The notes below the pieces were generated by a model. That model saw nothing but the letters and a program-made list of their open reading frames with translations, was not told where the DNA came from and made no database searches. Both the position numbers and the translations under genes were made by a program. This document shows positions 47,373-57,279 of a stretch of DNA of 64,000 nucleotides, one piece after another; the first letter of the stretch is position 1; each line of letters opens with the position of its first letter. Source of the stretch: Fragum whitleyi (Eukaryota > Mollusca > Bivalvia > Cardiida > Cardiidae); assembly GCA_948146395.1 (NCBI GenBank), contig OX411544.1:39216630-39280629 (forward strand), given 5' to 3'.

Positions 47373-47629
47373 CGAGAAAGGGACCTTTGCTTAACTTGGA
47401 GATGACTTCGAAAAGGAAAAAAAATATCACAAATAGTATGCAGGGTTTAAGCTCGACTTATGAATAATACTAATAAACGAACGGGGTATAAAGTACCCAA
47501 AACTCTTTGTATAGTTAATTCTATGACCTAACGCTGGATGAATTGCGCAATGATACCAGGTCAGTATTGGGTCATAACATGTTATTGTGACACGTTGCTG
47601 CAACTAAGTAAGATTAATAAATTCTAGTT

Positions 47630-48010
47630 TGGTAGGCGTCACGCGAAAAGGGACTTAAATGCACTTTGAAAATTATTAAATTTGAAATAACCAGTCTACG
47701 CTCAAGATGAAGGCGGACAGAAAAATGTCGCTTTTTCCTAGAAGATTTATTTATTATTCATTGCATTTTTGAATTAAGGTAGAGGACCCGTAATGGTTCC
47801 GTAGCGTTTCGGAAAGCATGAACTTTAACAGTGTTTACCGACGTTTCCTAATGATTTCATTAGGATATATAGGTTCACATTGTGGATATCCGAAATGCTG
47901 CGGAACCATTACGGATCTGCTATCTTAACTGACCTTCCTTGCAAAAAGGGACCATCTGGAAATGGCAAAAATCATCGAACCTGTAAAAATTGCACAATTT
48001 TTGCTGACTG
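47630..48010. repeat. Family C fragment interrupted by a family D element
   Basis: GTCACGCGAAAAGGGACTT at 47639 and AAAAAGGGACCATCTGG at about 47943, with copy D4 between them. Confidence 0.45.
47775..47927. mobile_element. Palindromic family D element, copy D4
   Basis: Ends AGAGGACCCGTAATGGTTCC and GGAACCATTACGGATCTGCT. Confidence 0.72.
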
Positions 48011-48226
48011 TTTTTGTTTATACTTTTAGATCTATATAATAAAACATTAACAAATTTGAAGCAATTTAGTCTCTTTCCAAAACTTTTGACAGATATTTTA
48101 TGTTAATCCGATTTAATTATATAATAAAATCTATATAAATGAATTGTATTGAGTGCTGACCTAATGCCCTTACCCAATGTTTTACGTAATACATGTCGAT
48201 CGCTGTTCTTAATTTTACTAACATAT

Positions 48227-48444
48227 TTAACACTTTCCTGTTTTACAAAACGTTGGACCTGTCCAAATTCAAAGGTTTTGCAGACGAAATTTTAAAGTGG
48301 ATTTAATTTGAAAAATAAACATTCAGTAGGGTAGAAAATAGTGTGGAAAAAGAAGAAATTGATTGTCAGAAGCAATTTCTTCTTTTCTCACAATGTTTTC
48401 TCAATCATAAAATCACAGGCAGGGATTAAACAGCAAAGGGTTAT
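48227..48444 (+). mobile_element. piggyBac-like MITE (family B), copy B4
   Basis: Begins TTAACACTTTCCTGTTTTAC and ends GCAAAGGGTTAT. About 10 bp near the right end are deleted and the right TTAA is mutated. Confidence 0.78.
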
Positions 48445-48644
48445 ATCTTTAACTTGACCTTTAACGTCAAAGAGCAAAGACGTGGCCATTCTTACAATTT
48501 TGAATGTGCGCACAGAAAATACTTCATTAACGCCGCTTTTTACGATTTTCGGTCATATCGAGACGTACCATGCCATTGATTTCTGTTATATCTCATTCAA
48601 AAAACTTGTTTCGATTACATTTCATTTCGTCCTTTTACTTACAG

Positions 48645-48827
48645 GATCGAAACAAAGACAATGGCGACACTTGTACAATAGAAAGGAATCTTGCCGTTTT
48701 CATAGAAATATTAAAGATTGACTATGAACTCAAAAACCAAGGGGCACTTTTGGAGCCTGATTTGCTCCATAGGCCTGAATCCTCTGATAATGATCAACAC
48801 AGAATGATAAAAGGTTATTTTTATTAA
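48645..48827 (+). CDS. Candidate terminal coding exon, unknown protein
   Basis: It follows a strong acceptor: TTTCGTCCTTTTACTTACAG, AG at 48643-48644. The frame (phase 0) encodes 60 residues and stops TAA at 48825-48827; it includes IERNLAVFIEILKIDYELKN and LLEPDLLHRPESSDNDQHR. An alternative donor AAAAG|GTTATT near 48812 would make it an internal exon. Plus strand, opposite to the two confirmed genes. No family is recognised and no matching upstream donor was found. Confidence 0.4.
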   Translation, partial: DRNKDNGDTCTIERNLAVFIEILKIDYELKNQGALLEPDLLHRPESSDNDQHRMIKGYFY

Positions 48828-48929
48828 ACAAAAGAAACAATTAATATACAAAATAGTTTTCAACATTATTGGTAATCCAACTTCAGAACATTCATGAGAA
48901 ATTGAATTAAAATCAAATTGATACTTCCT

Positions 48930-49072
48930 GGTAATTTGAAAAGATTTCATTTTATTTATCACTTTTGTTCGATTTGAGTGAGTGTTTGGGATGAATGAAT
49001 GGAGCATTGAGTGAATAATTTTTAATGATTATGATCAGAATGATTGCAATTTCGCGATGTTTATTACTGTAG
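48930..49072 (-). mobile_element. TIR family A MITE, fragment A9
   Basis: Only the GGAGCATTGAGTGAATAA side and the terminus GCGATGTTTATTACTGTA remain. Confidence 0.65.
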
Positions 49073-49169
49073 TTACTGAGAAAATGATATTCAAAGTCTC
49101 CACTACTGTATAACTGATCTGGATATGATCACAGGTCATAAAGGACATATTTTCCCTGAATCCCAATTT

Positions 49170-49398
49170 TTAACCCTTGCTGTTAAATCCCTGCTTTTTA
49201 CGTGTCTGTGATTTTATGATTGAGAAAACATTGTGAAAAAAAGAAGAAATTGCTTCTGACAAGCAATTTCTTCTTTTTCCACACTATTTTCTACCCTACT
49301 AAATGGTTATTTTTCAAATTAAATCGACTTTAAATTTTCGTATGCAAAACCTTTCAATTTGGACAGGTCCAAAATTTTGTAAAACAGGAAAGGGTTAA
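49170..49398 (-). mobile_element. piggyBac-like MITE (family B), copy B5
   Basis: Reverse copy, 229 bp, TTAACCCTTGCTGTTAAATC and GGAAAGGGTTAA with intact TTAA on both sides. Confidence 0.83.
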
Positions 49399-49494
49399 GC
49401 AGTGTGATATAAAACCATCCACTAATCACTTAAGTAAATATGGTTGACATCCATCGAAAAGGATCTGAGAAAGTCACTTTTTTACCTTATATGG

Positions 49495-49700
49495 AAATTA
49501 GGCCACGCCCATTTGAAGACGTGACTTCATTACGTTTAAAGTCTTTGAAGGAATCCATTGGAATACCAAGGAATATTCCTGTAAAATCTGGTTTTAGAAT
49601 GTTTGCGGACGGACTGATGCACGCAAGAGGGACACAAAGCCATAAAAATAGTCCTCTGGCTTTTCGGCCATTGGAGCTAATGAGATTCCAAGGAGTCAAA
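49495..49700 (+). repeat. Dispersed repeat (family P)
   Basis: Ends CTCTGGCTTTTCGGCCATTG then GAGCTAATGAG, like GTGGCTTTCAGCAAGTGGAG at about 56460. The open frame 49440-49706 runs through it and is not called. Confidence 0.4.
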
Positions 49701-50114
49701 GGTTAGAGTCCTAGGGGCCCTTGCTCAAAGTTGCGTAGTCCCTGCTTTAAATGCTGAATTAATTTTGCCTTTTTCCCTTTTCCCTATATTATGTGTGAAT
49801 ATTAAAATATATATTTTAGATTTAGCTTCATAATGTACTGGAAAGATATTGCCTTTGGGGATCAACTTTAGAAAAGAATTGAAAACTGTTTAACACAGTA
49901 TTCAATTGTACTCTGAAGCTTATATCCAGAGGGTCCTAGGGACTCACATCAAAGAGCTTTGAGAGTCTTCACAATTATTTAAGAGATTCCGACTCGCAAA
50001 ACCCGCGTCCTTTAGAACTCTGCAAACTGTATTTTTCAATAGCAATAACCAAAGATTGTCCTTCAATTTGTGCGCTTGATCAATGTTGTACCCTTGCTAG
50101 TATCGAAGCATGTA
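49701..50114. other. Intergenic, no gene seen
   Basis: AT-rich, no shared repeat. Confidence 0.5.
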
Positions 50115-50470
50115 CAGGGGTGTAGAATTCCCATGCCCGACTTGTCCGACATGGGCTTTTCTACCTGCGGACAAGTACATTTTGCAAGTCCACTTGTCCT
50201 AGGACAAGTAAATACCAGGGCAAATCTTGGTATGGCCCTATATAGATCGAAGAGATAAATAAGCTTAATGTTTGTACCAAAGAGTAGAAAACACTGTCTT
50301 TAATGAAGAAAATGCTGGTTTCAGCATTTTCTTCTCTAAAAACAATGTTTTCTCAAAACCTTTCTATTCTGTTGTTTTGCGGACAAGTAATTTTTAATCC
50401 TTTACAAGTTGAAAATCACACTTTATTTGTCCATGGACAAGTAGAGAGAATCCCTATTTCGACACTCCTG
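50115..50470. mobile_element. hAT-like TIR MITE with ACTTGTCC subterminal repeats
   Basis: Left end CAGGGGTGTAGAAT; right end is the complement of CAGGAGTGTCGAAAT. ATGTA flanks both sides (50110-50114, 50471-50475). CTTGTCC or GGACAAG occurs at six places, including the perfect 18-bp palindrome ACTTGTCCTAGGACAAGT at 50192-50209. A central hairpin (about 50308-50337) resembles that of family B. Non-coding. Confidence 0.7.
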
Positions 50471-50559
50471 ATGTATAAACGAAAAATGTACCTTTGCATG
50501 ACACTTCCATCGACTTCACGAGCCCGAGTAATAAACCAAACAGAAGTCTCAACACCTGC

Positions 50560-50773
50560 TTAACAAAATTTTTGACCTGTCCAAATTCAAAGGTTTTGCA
50601 GACGAAAATTTAAAGTGGATTTAATTTGAAAAATAACCATTCAGTAGGGTAAAAAATAGTGTGGAAAAAGAAGAAATTGCTTGTCAGAAGCAATTTCCTC
50701 TTTTTTCACAATGTTTTCTCAATCATAGAATCACAAACACGTCAAAAGCAGGTATCAAACAGCAAAGGGTTAA
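50560..50773 (+). mobile_element. piggyBac-like MITE (family B), copy B6 (left end damaged)
   Basis: The left terminus lacks about 14 bp (TTAACAAAATTTTTGACCTG). The right end GCAAAGGGTTAA is intact. Central hairpin present. Confidence 0.75.
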
Positions 50774-50774
50774 T

Positions 50775-51161
50775 ATTGTACATCAGATACATAGTGAAAT
50801 TGACATTCATTTCAATCAAAACCATTCTAAATCACACACTCAGCGCTCAAATCACTCACCCAAACCATTTAAAAACGCTCCAAAATTACTAAAAATAGTG
50901 AGATCAACAGCTTCATTCAAAATGAACATAGCTAGAAAAAATGCGATTTATTTATACTTATTGAAATTATTAGCGTCTGATTCGTTCTCAACAAATATTA
51001 ATTATTTTTATGAGTTTGAATGTATATTTTATTATTTTGTTCTTCTTGAACAAAATTAGCGATATTTGTTTACCTCTGTTGGATTTCACTCAAAACTCGG
51101 TCAACACACTCAATCAATTTAAAACCAAAATAATTGATCTTGTCAATTTCGATAACTGTGC
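50775..51161 (+). mobile_element. TIR family A MITE, copy A10
   Basis: Begins ACATAGTGAAATTGACATTC and ends at TGTCAATTTCGATAACTG, where it abuts the next copy. Confidence 0.72.
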
Positions 51162-51290
51162 AATTAGGAACATCGTGAAATTGGACGAATAAGCGATCAC
51201 CTATACCTCCCTTTAAAAATATGCGTATTTGTCTGATTTTTGTGTCTTCACCAAACAATCAGACGCTTTAAAATCTAAACCAGATATTAA
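51153..51290 (-). mobile_element. TIR family A MITE, fragment A11
   Basis: Begins TAACTGTGCAATTAGGAACA, sharing the terminus with A10. Truncated after about 138 bp. Confidence 0.65.
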
Positions 51291-51760
51291 CAAGAGCTTC
51301 GCAGAGCGGCGCATATACGCCCGATGGGGCTTGTCAGTAACCTTGGCTTGTCCGTAACGTGAGCTTGGATGATAGCTAAAAATATTTCAAACAGACAGAC
51401 AGACAACTGGTGCCATAACATACATGTAGTATGACCTTTTGAGTGTAAATTGAAAATGATTTTATGCACAACTATATGCCATACAGGTATTTTGCAAGTT
51501 TCAGTTCATTCCAATTCAAATTGTGACGAGTTGCTCACCAAAGAAATATAGTGAATTTCAATCAATTCAAGGGCAGATAATACAAGAAAGACCCAAGCTT
51601 TTTGAATTTATGAAGTCTTATGCATAACAAAATATCAGGGTTACATTATGGCAAGATTCATTTCAATCCAATCAAATTTGTTGGAGCTGTGCACACACAC
51701 GCACAAAAAAATCTGTAAATTTAAATTATTTTGTGAAGTAAAGGGCCGATAAATCAGGAA
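51291..51760 (+). repeat. Dispersed repeat starting AACAAGAGC
   Basis: AACAAGAGCTTCGCAGAGCG at the left, ACAGACAGACAGACAAC, then GTGCACACACACGCAC at the right. It resembles a repeat common in molluscs (inference). No coding. Confidence 0.4.
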
Positions 51761-51769
51761 CTACTTTAA

Positions 51770-52140
51770 ATATGAAAGTATATTTTAGAATGAAATTGAA
51801 TGAGTATGTGGAGTGAGTTTTGAGTGAAAATTAAAGGAAAGTAATCCAATATCGCTAATTTTGCTCATCTTTGATGTGTATTACCTCCCTTTAATAGATT
51901 ATTCGTACTTTTCTGGTATTGTTTCTTCATGGACCAACCATACACTTTAAAATCCACACCAGCCAATAAAATCGTAAAATATTTTAATCGATTTGAATTT
52001 TATGTTCATCGTCTCGAACGGTTTCGAAATGATTTTTATTGATTTCGGATTTTTGGTCGATTTGAATGAGTGTTTGAAATGAATGAATGGAGCACAGAGT
52101 GAATGATTTTGATTGATTTCGAACGGAGAGATTTTTTAGG
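51770..52140 (-). mobile_element. TIR family A MITE, copy A12 (ends degraded)
   Basis: GGAGTGAGTTTTGAGTGA, AATATCGCTAATTTTGCTCA and GAATGAATGGAGCACAGAG are present; terminal repeats are worn. It ends about 65 bp below the THAP gene's stop codon. Confidence 0.68.
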
Positions 52141-52204
52141 GGTTTTTTTCTGTAGAGGCCCATATAACATTTAATTAACTTAGTGGTCAAAAAGATTTTT
52201 TCTT

Positions 52205-52880
52205 TTATTTTTCATCATTGTTTACTACTGAAGGACTAATAGCGCCATTATCGATTGAAACCCGTTTGGCCTCGAGTCGTTGTCTTTTAATTTGCTTTTT
52301 TAATTCTTTATTTTCCTGTTTGAGCCTTTTTATCTCTTCTTTTAAAACCAAGTTACGGATTATCGTGGATGCCGATTTTGTATACGCTGTTGAAGATGAA
52401 AGAGGTGATACTACTTCTAAAGATGGCGATTTCGAAGTTCTTGTTGACAGTATTGCTGGTGTTGGAGATGATGATTCTGATGAGGATGAAGATGATGTAG
52501 CCGTTTTTGATGATATTGTAGTTGGTTCTATTGTTATTAATCGTGATATTTGTGATATTTCTGTTGATGATGACAATACAGTCCCCGTCGTTGGTGATGT
52601 TTTTGGCCTAGTTGTAAGTACTGTTGTTGATGGTGATGTAGAGGGGGGTGAATTAAGATCTATGGATGATGTTAACTTCAACGCCATTGTTGGTGATATT
52701 GTTGCTGTTGAAAATGCTATATTTGATGATAATTTCGTTGCCATTGGTGGTGATGTTGTTTTTGCTAATGATGTAAATTTTGATGTTGACTCCCCTTGAT
52801 CTAAAGGCTGTTTTAATCTCGTTGGTTTAGTATAAATCAGTGTCTCTTTGCCTACGTTTGATGTAATAGTATTCGGTGTT
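52205..52880 (-). CDS. THAP gene, exon 4 (linker, coiled coil, stop)
   Basis: The acceptor TTATTTTTTTCAG (AG at 52882-52881) starts the exon. Its first base completes an Arg codon whose first two bases end exon 3; the frame then runs 224 codons to TAA at 52205-52207. Residues 243-466 of the model: Ser/Thr/Pro-rich and low in complexity to about residue 410, then a Lys/Glu/Leu coiled coil (LKEEIKRLKQENKELKKQIK) at about 419-448 and a short tail. A C-terminal coiled coil fits the THAP family, where it mediates dimerisation. The frame is also open upstream of the acceptor to 52987, but the acceptor and the matching phase make that part intron. AATAAA overlaps the stop codon. The plus-strand open frame here is the shadow of the repeated codons. 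Confidence 0.8.
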
Positions 52881-53340
52881 CTGAAAAAAATAATTCTTTC
52901 TTTTGAAAAAGGAAAAGCATGTAGATCTACTAACTTTCTTCTGTGGTTGTTCTTTCTTGAATGCAAATGTTTAAAAGGGTTGAACACATAATCAAATGGG
53001 AAAGAGTCAATTCGAAACTACACAATCAAAAATATCAGCAAAAAAGTCGTAGAAAATCTCATCACATTTACCTCTAATTATTTTTACATAGGCTTTTTTT
53101 CCAAAGTTAACTACAGTATTATAGCTTTTAAGGTCAAATCAAGATAATCCAAAAAACTTCCTCTTTTTTTTTAAATGCTCCGAATTCAAAGAAGTAACAG
53201 ACAACAATCAAAAGTAGCTACGGTTCAAAACATTCCAAAGCTTTGACAGAAAACAAACACCCAGATCAAAATAAAAGGGCAAACAGTCTGATCTTGACCT
53301 AATCTGCCTGCTGCTTTTTTTCTTGATAAACGATGAGTAC
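52881..53340. other. THAP intron 3, proximal part
   Basis: AT-rich intron sequence with no shared repeat until the family D element at 53341. Confidence 0.6.
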
Positions 53341-53501
53341 TTAAAGTAGTGGACCCGTAATAGTTTCGCGTCATTTCGGAACACACGAAATTTCAAAAGG
53401 TTAACCGAGGTTTCCCAATGAGATCATTAGGAAACTTCGGTTACTTTGTCAGTCCATGACTTCCGAAATGTTATGGAACTATTACGGGTCCACTATCTTA
53501 A
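53341..53501. mobile_element. Palindromic family D element, copy D5 (in THAP intron 3)
   Basis: Ends AGTAGTGGACCCGTAATAG and CTATTACGGGTCCACTAT are near-perfect complements, about 161 bp. Confidence 0.8.
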
Positions 53502-53715
53502 GCTAGACTTATGATATGTCCCAAAATTGGTTACTATCTTAAACTAACTTTTAATTCAGCAATACAAGGATTGTAGACACCGTCCTTTATGATAAAACAA
53601 GGTGTTGAAAAAGTCTTTATCAACGCACGAGAATATTATGAATCAGGGGAAATATATCAACTAGATTACTATTCTTTTTCTTTTTGAGACAAGCTGATCG
53701 AAGCCTATATTTAAA

Positions 53716-53985
53716 TGTGACCCGTCACGCGAAAATGGACAATCTGTGTAGTGCGTAAAGTGTCGACCCTAGTCAGACTGCGCGAATTGCGCAGACTGAC
53801 CAGGGTCGATTCTTTTCGCATTTCGTTAATTTCTGAATCTAGAATAATCTATCTACTCTCCTATGAAATAACTTATGGAATGCGACCTCTGGCTTACGTT
53901 TTACATATATGGTGGACCCAATCTCTTTTTCAAATATTGATCTTACAGGGTTCCCAATAGTCCCTTTTCGCGCGACGGGGCACAT
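53716..53985. mobile_element. Family C TIR MITE, copy C2 (in THAP intron 3)
   Basis: Ends GTGACCCGTCACGCGAAAAT and TTTTCGCGCGACGGGGCAC. It holds a second, internal palindrome TCGACCCTAGTCAGACTGCG with its complement around GCGAATTGC. Confidence 0.78.
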
Positions 53986-54114
53986 TTATTGAAAACTTGT
54001 TCATATCGCCCTAAGAAAATTACTATCAAAGACTAAGATTAGCTCAGTATATTAAAGAAAGCTTCACGACGGTTCTAGAATAATTCTCACAGCGCGTGAG
54101 TCTTATTTTTTTAC

Positions 54115-54275
54115 CTTTGGTCCATAAGGAGTTTTCTTGACCGTTTATTGCAGTTATGCTTTGGTTTAGAAGTCAAGTTAGAAATAGAAGTAACTCTGTC
54201 AGGCTTTAGGCATTGCAATGATTTACGGTCGTCTGATTTGGAGTGATTCGAGCGTACCAAAGTCCCATTGGATAT
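54115..54275 (-). CDS. THAP gene, exon 3
   Basis: 161 bp between the acceptor GCATTTCTTTTTCAG (AG at 54277-54276) and the donor CAAAG|GTAAAA (GT at 54114-54113). Starts in phase 0 and ends two bases into a codon; exon 4 supplies the third. It encodes residues 189-241 of the model, Ser/Lys/Asn-rich (SNHSKSDDRKSLQCLKPD, then KPKHNCNKRSRKLLMDQ), a probable flexible, basic linker. The frame is open beyond the acceptor to an ATG at 54368, but the phase match on both sides favours a spliced internal exon. Confidence 0.75.
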
Positions 54276-54445
54276 CTGAAAAAGAAATGCAGTATCAAAT
54301 TTTGGACAATGTTCGTTTTCAACTATTTTCCCAATAGGTTGCTCGGTGTAAAAAAATGGCGTCTCCATTTCTTACAGATAAAATTAAAGACGAGATAAAA
54401 GATCCGAAGAACCAATATTAATCTTTATTTTTACAGTCTCTCACG

Positions 54446-55150
54446 GTATAATTAGTAATTGAGAACCATTCGGGACACCACTCGGCCAATCTCACGATCA
54501 ACCTCGGATGTACATAGACGGACTTACGGGAAAACCTTGGAAAAACTCGATAACGTCAGTAAAAATGGCGTAAGCCCTCGAAACTGTGAGTGAAAACATT
54601 CGACGTTGCCAACGCTACTCGTTTAAGTCACTGACGTGAAACCATCGTATCCTAATATAAATATCTTAAGAGTCTTAAATAACGGCTGAAATATCTTAAT
54701 TTTTGATAATGAATCGTCATTCTCGAAAATTAAGATTGTTCAGCCGTTCTTAAAAATCTACAGTGCTATTTTTTTCCTTAACTGTTTCCGCCTAACAAAA
54801 TGCACGATTTCGTTACATACCCATTCGCCTTACATACATCCGAGGTCTGTTGCAGTTTACGGAAATGGCCGAGTGGTGTTCCGAATGATTGAGAACCTGA
54901 CATTAACCTCGATCAAAACCATTTTACATTGCTATAGAGTATATATATTGCTTACTCAGCACTCCATTCATTCATTCCGAAAAAAAGAATACTCTAAGTA
55001 TGCAAAAATACTCCAAAACCGTTCGATAACTCTTCGAAATCATTCAAATGATCGTATTTTATCAACATTGATAAAATATTTCAATGATTTTATTGGTTGA
55101 TGTGGATGGTAAAGCGTCTGATTGTTCCATGAAAACCTACAAACACAAAA
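54446..55150 (+). mobile_element. TIR family A MITE, copy A13, split by family G (THAP intron 2)
   Basis: The left terminus (54446-54466) and the rest (54888-55150) are one family A copy interrupted by G1. ATTGAGAAC is duplicated at the break. GCACTCCATTCATTCATTCC landmark present; the right part is truncated. Confidence 0.72.
54467..54887. mobile_element. MULE-like TIR element (family G), copy G1 (intact)
   Basis: 421 bp. Terminal repeats CATTCGGGACACCACTCGGC and GCCGAGTGGTGTTCCGAATG match at all but one position. A perfect 9-bp target duplication ATTGAGAAC lies at 54458-54466 and 54888-54896. A 9-bp duplication with long inverted ends is characteristic of Mutator-like elements. Non-coding, with an internal inverted repeat around CGGCTGAAATATCTTAATTT. 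Confidence 0.85.
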
Positions 55151-55155
55151 GGGTG

Positions 55156-55542
55156 TACAGTGAAAACATCGTGAAATTAACATTCATCTCGATCTAAACC
55201 ATACTAAATCACTTGCTCAGCGCTCCATTCATTCATTCACTCGATCAAACCATTCAAAAACCCTCCAAACCCACTGAAAAAGATAGATTCAACAAAGTCA
55301 TTCAAGATTTAAGCGTGTGATAGGTTCTAGAAGAAATAGGAAGATACTAATAGAATTTGTATGCATATCTTATTGAAGGGAGGTGTTAAGTATCGCTAAT
55401 ATTGTTACCCCTGAACAAAATATTCGCTATTGGATAACCTCCAATTAATTCACTCAAAACTCGCTCCATACCCTCATTTAATGTCATTCCAAAATCATTC
55501 AAAAACCTTCATCTCGTCATTTTAAAGATATTGTTGACTGTA
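55156..55542 (+). mobile_element. TIR family A MITE, copy A14 (THAP intron 2)
   Basis: Begins TACAGTGAAAACATCGTG and ends AGATATTGTTGACTGTA. Central hairpin near 55385-55440. Confidence 0.78.
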
Positions 55543-56289
55543 GATTTAATTAAGATGACTGCAGGCACCAGGCGGTTCAGTTAAGGAACAAATTTCAAAA
55601 TGTCTGCAAATCTTGCCTAATGAGATAAAACTCATATGTCAGGCATAAAAGGGATTTCATAAGGCAGATTTGGGGTCATGTCGTCATCAAGGGCCCTACC
55701 CCTTTTTCAAGGACCAATTTCAGTTATTGTCCCTCTTTCGGAAATAATTAACCGATTTTTTATCCCTTAAACGCAATTTGACGCAAGGGGTTGTGTTTTG
55801 ATTAATATGAAGTAATAAGTGTAAGGTGTAACGTTTTGAATGTTAATACCTTCTGCGTTGCTGTTTTCGAGTACAGTAATTGAAAAAATAAATAAATTTG
55901 ATTGACTTTTCGTTCATCGATAAATTGTCCGGTGACCTATGCTGAAATTTAGATATGTTGCTGCTAGACCATTCCGCTGAAGGTGTTTTTTTTTTCAAAT
56001 TTAAACCATGTGTCTTAGGGTTAGATATTTTGCAAAATTCGATTCCGCGAAGATATCGCAAATCAGAGGATATTTGAACGTCGCGTCAAATGTTTACACA
56101 AGCTTTCTTTTTAAACGGATGAAAGATCAAGTGATTTTTTGTTGTTGTTGTTGTTTTTCTTTAAATCACATTCATATTTAATATTATTGAAGCCTATATC
56201 TAGGCCTTATCAACCTTAAATTTTCAAATATTTTAGAATGCGTTATTGCACGAATATTGGCGCAAAATAAGCATAGGATGGTTTGAAAG
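55543..56289. other. THAP intron 2, no repeat resolved
   Basis: Contains a minus-strand exon-like piece at 55850-55941 that was rejected on phase grounds. Otherwise AT-rich intron. Confidence 0.5.
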
Positions 56290-56480
56290 ATGGTTTGAAT
56301 AACTTTGAAAGGTGGTAACCTAAGGATCATTCCTGTGAAGTTTGGTAGAAATTCATCCAGTAGTATCTGCGATGGTTTTTAAAGAAAAAGTTTACGACCG
56401 GGCGCACGGACGCACATACGGACGGACGCACGACGGACACAACGCCATGACAAAACCCCCGTGGCTTTCAGCAAGTGGAG
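56290..56480 (+). repeat. Dispersed repeat with GACGGACG tail (family P)
   Basis: CCTGTGAAGTTTGGTAGAAA, then GACGCACATACGGACGGACG and GTGGCTTTCAGCAAGTGGAG. Confidence 0.45.
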
Positions 56481-56834
56481 CTAAAAATCGCGAAATAGAT
56501 ATAGCACTTTAGGGATGTTTTTATCTGTTTGAATGTGCACGGAAATTAAATGACTAGCTCGAGCGTTTTGGACTTTCTAGATGAATTTTTTTTTTCGTAA
56601 AAGACGTCGGCCGATAAAAACATTAAATATTTTTGTCGGGTTTAAAAAGGGGTTCGCCCCTTAATGACGTCAAATGAACGAGCTTCAAACCCTTTTTATT
56701 GAGTGTTAGCTAATGCCCGCACTTCAGAGATAAATCTTAACAATTATTTTTAGATTTAAAGAAAGTCGAAAATTCGACAATGGTGTTCGTCCGCAGTTTC
56801 CTTAGAGTAGATGTCATAAAAATACTGGATTTCA

Positions 56835-56940
56835 TCCCTTTAATTTAATTAGAAAAATCATTCTATATACTCATTCCGTTTCGTACGGAAATCATTCCAA
56901 AATCGTTCACCTTGTGAATTTCACGATGTTGTTTACTGAA
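56835..56940 (+). mobile_element. TIR family A MITE, right-end fragment A15
   Basis: CCTTGTGAATTTCACGATGT then TGTTTACTG. Only the right quarter remains. Confidence 0.6.
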
Positions 56941-57198
56941 GCTCATCTTCGTTCGCTGTATAGATTTCGCCGTATAGATTTTCAATGACCCCTTGGGAGT
57001 TGGTCATGAAAAGGGAGGTAAACCCGTTTTTTTACAATTCAACTATATATGATGGATTGATCCCCTTGTCATGTAACTTGATGTATCCTGACTTCACTTA
57101 CAGGCTTGGCTCTATGGGGAATATCATAAATATCGTACGCAATGAAGAAGTAAAACAGAAAAAAAACTCAGAAAAGGCGTATTCGATCACAAAATTAC

Positions 57199-57279
57199 CT
57201 TATCCTTTCCATCTTTAGTAGAATTAATACTCTCACTGTCTTGATTAGCCTTGTCTCTTTCACGTGCAGTGAGTATTAA
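57199..57279 (-). CDS. THAP gene, exon 2 (81 bp)
   Basis: A short, previously hidden exon. The acceptor CCCTTTTCATTTCAG (AG at 57281-57280) and the donor AAG|GTAATT (GT at 57198-57197) bound exactly 27 codons, phase 0 to phase 0. The product (residues 162-188) is charged and polar: LTARERDKANQDSESINSTK. It joins exon 1 and exon 3, both phase 0, without disturbing the frame; because it is a whole number of codons it could also be skipped. Confidence 0.7.

Noticed and set aside
49440..49706. 88-residue plus-strand open frame
   Set aside because: Most of it lies in a dispersed repeat also found near 56.4 kb.
52218..52799. 193-residue Asp/Val-rich plus-strand frame
   Set aside because: Antisense shadow of the Ser/Thr/Pro codons of THAP exon 4.
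55850..55941. Minus-strand exon-like piece with acceptor and donor in THAP intron 2
   Set aside because: 92 bp would end two bases into a codon, and exon 3 must be entered in phase 0; including it breaks the frame.
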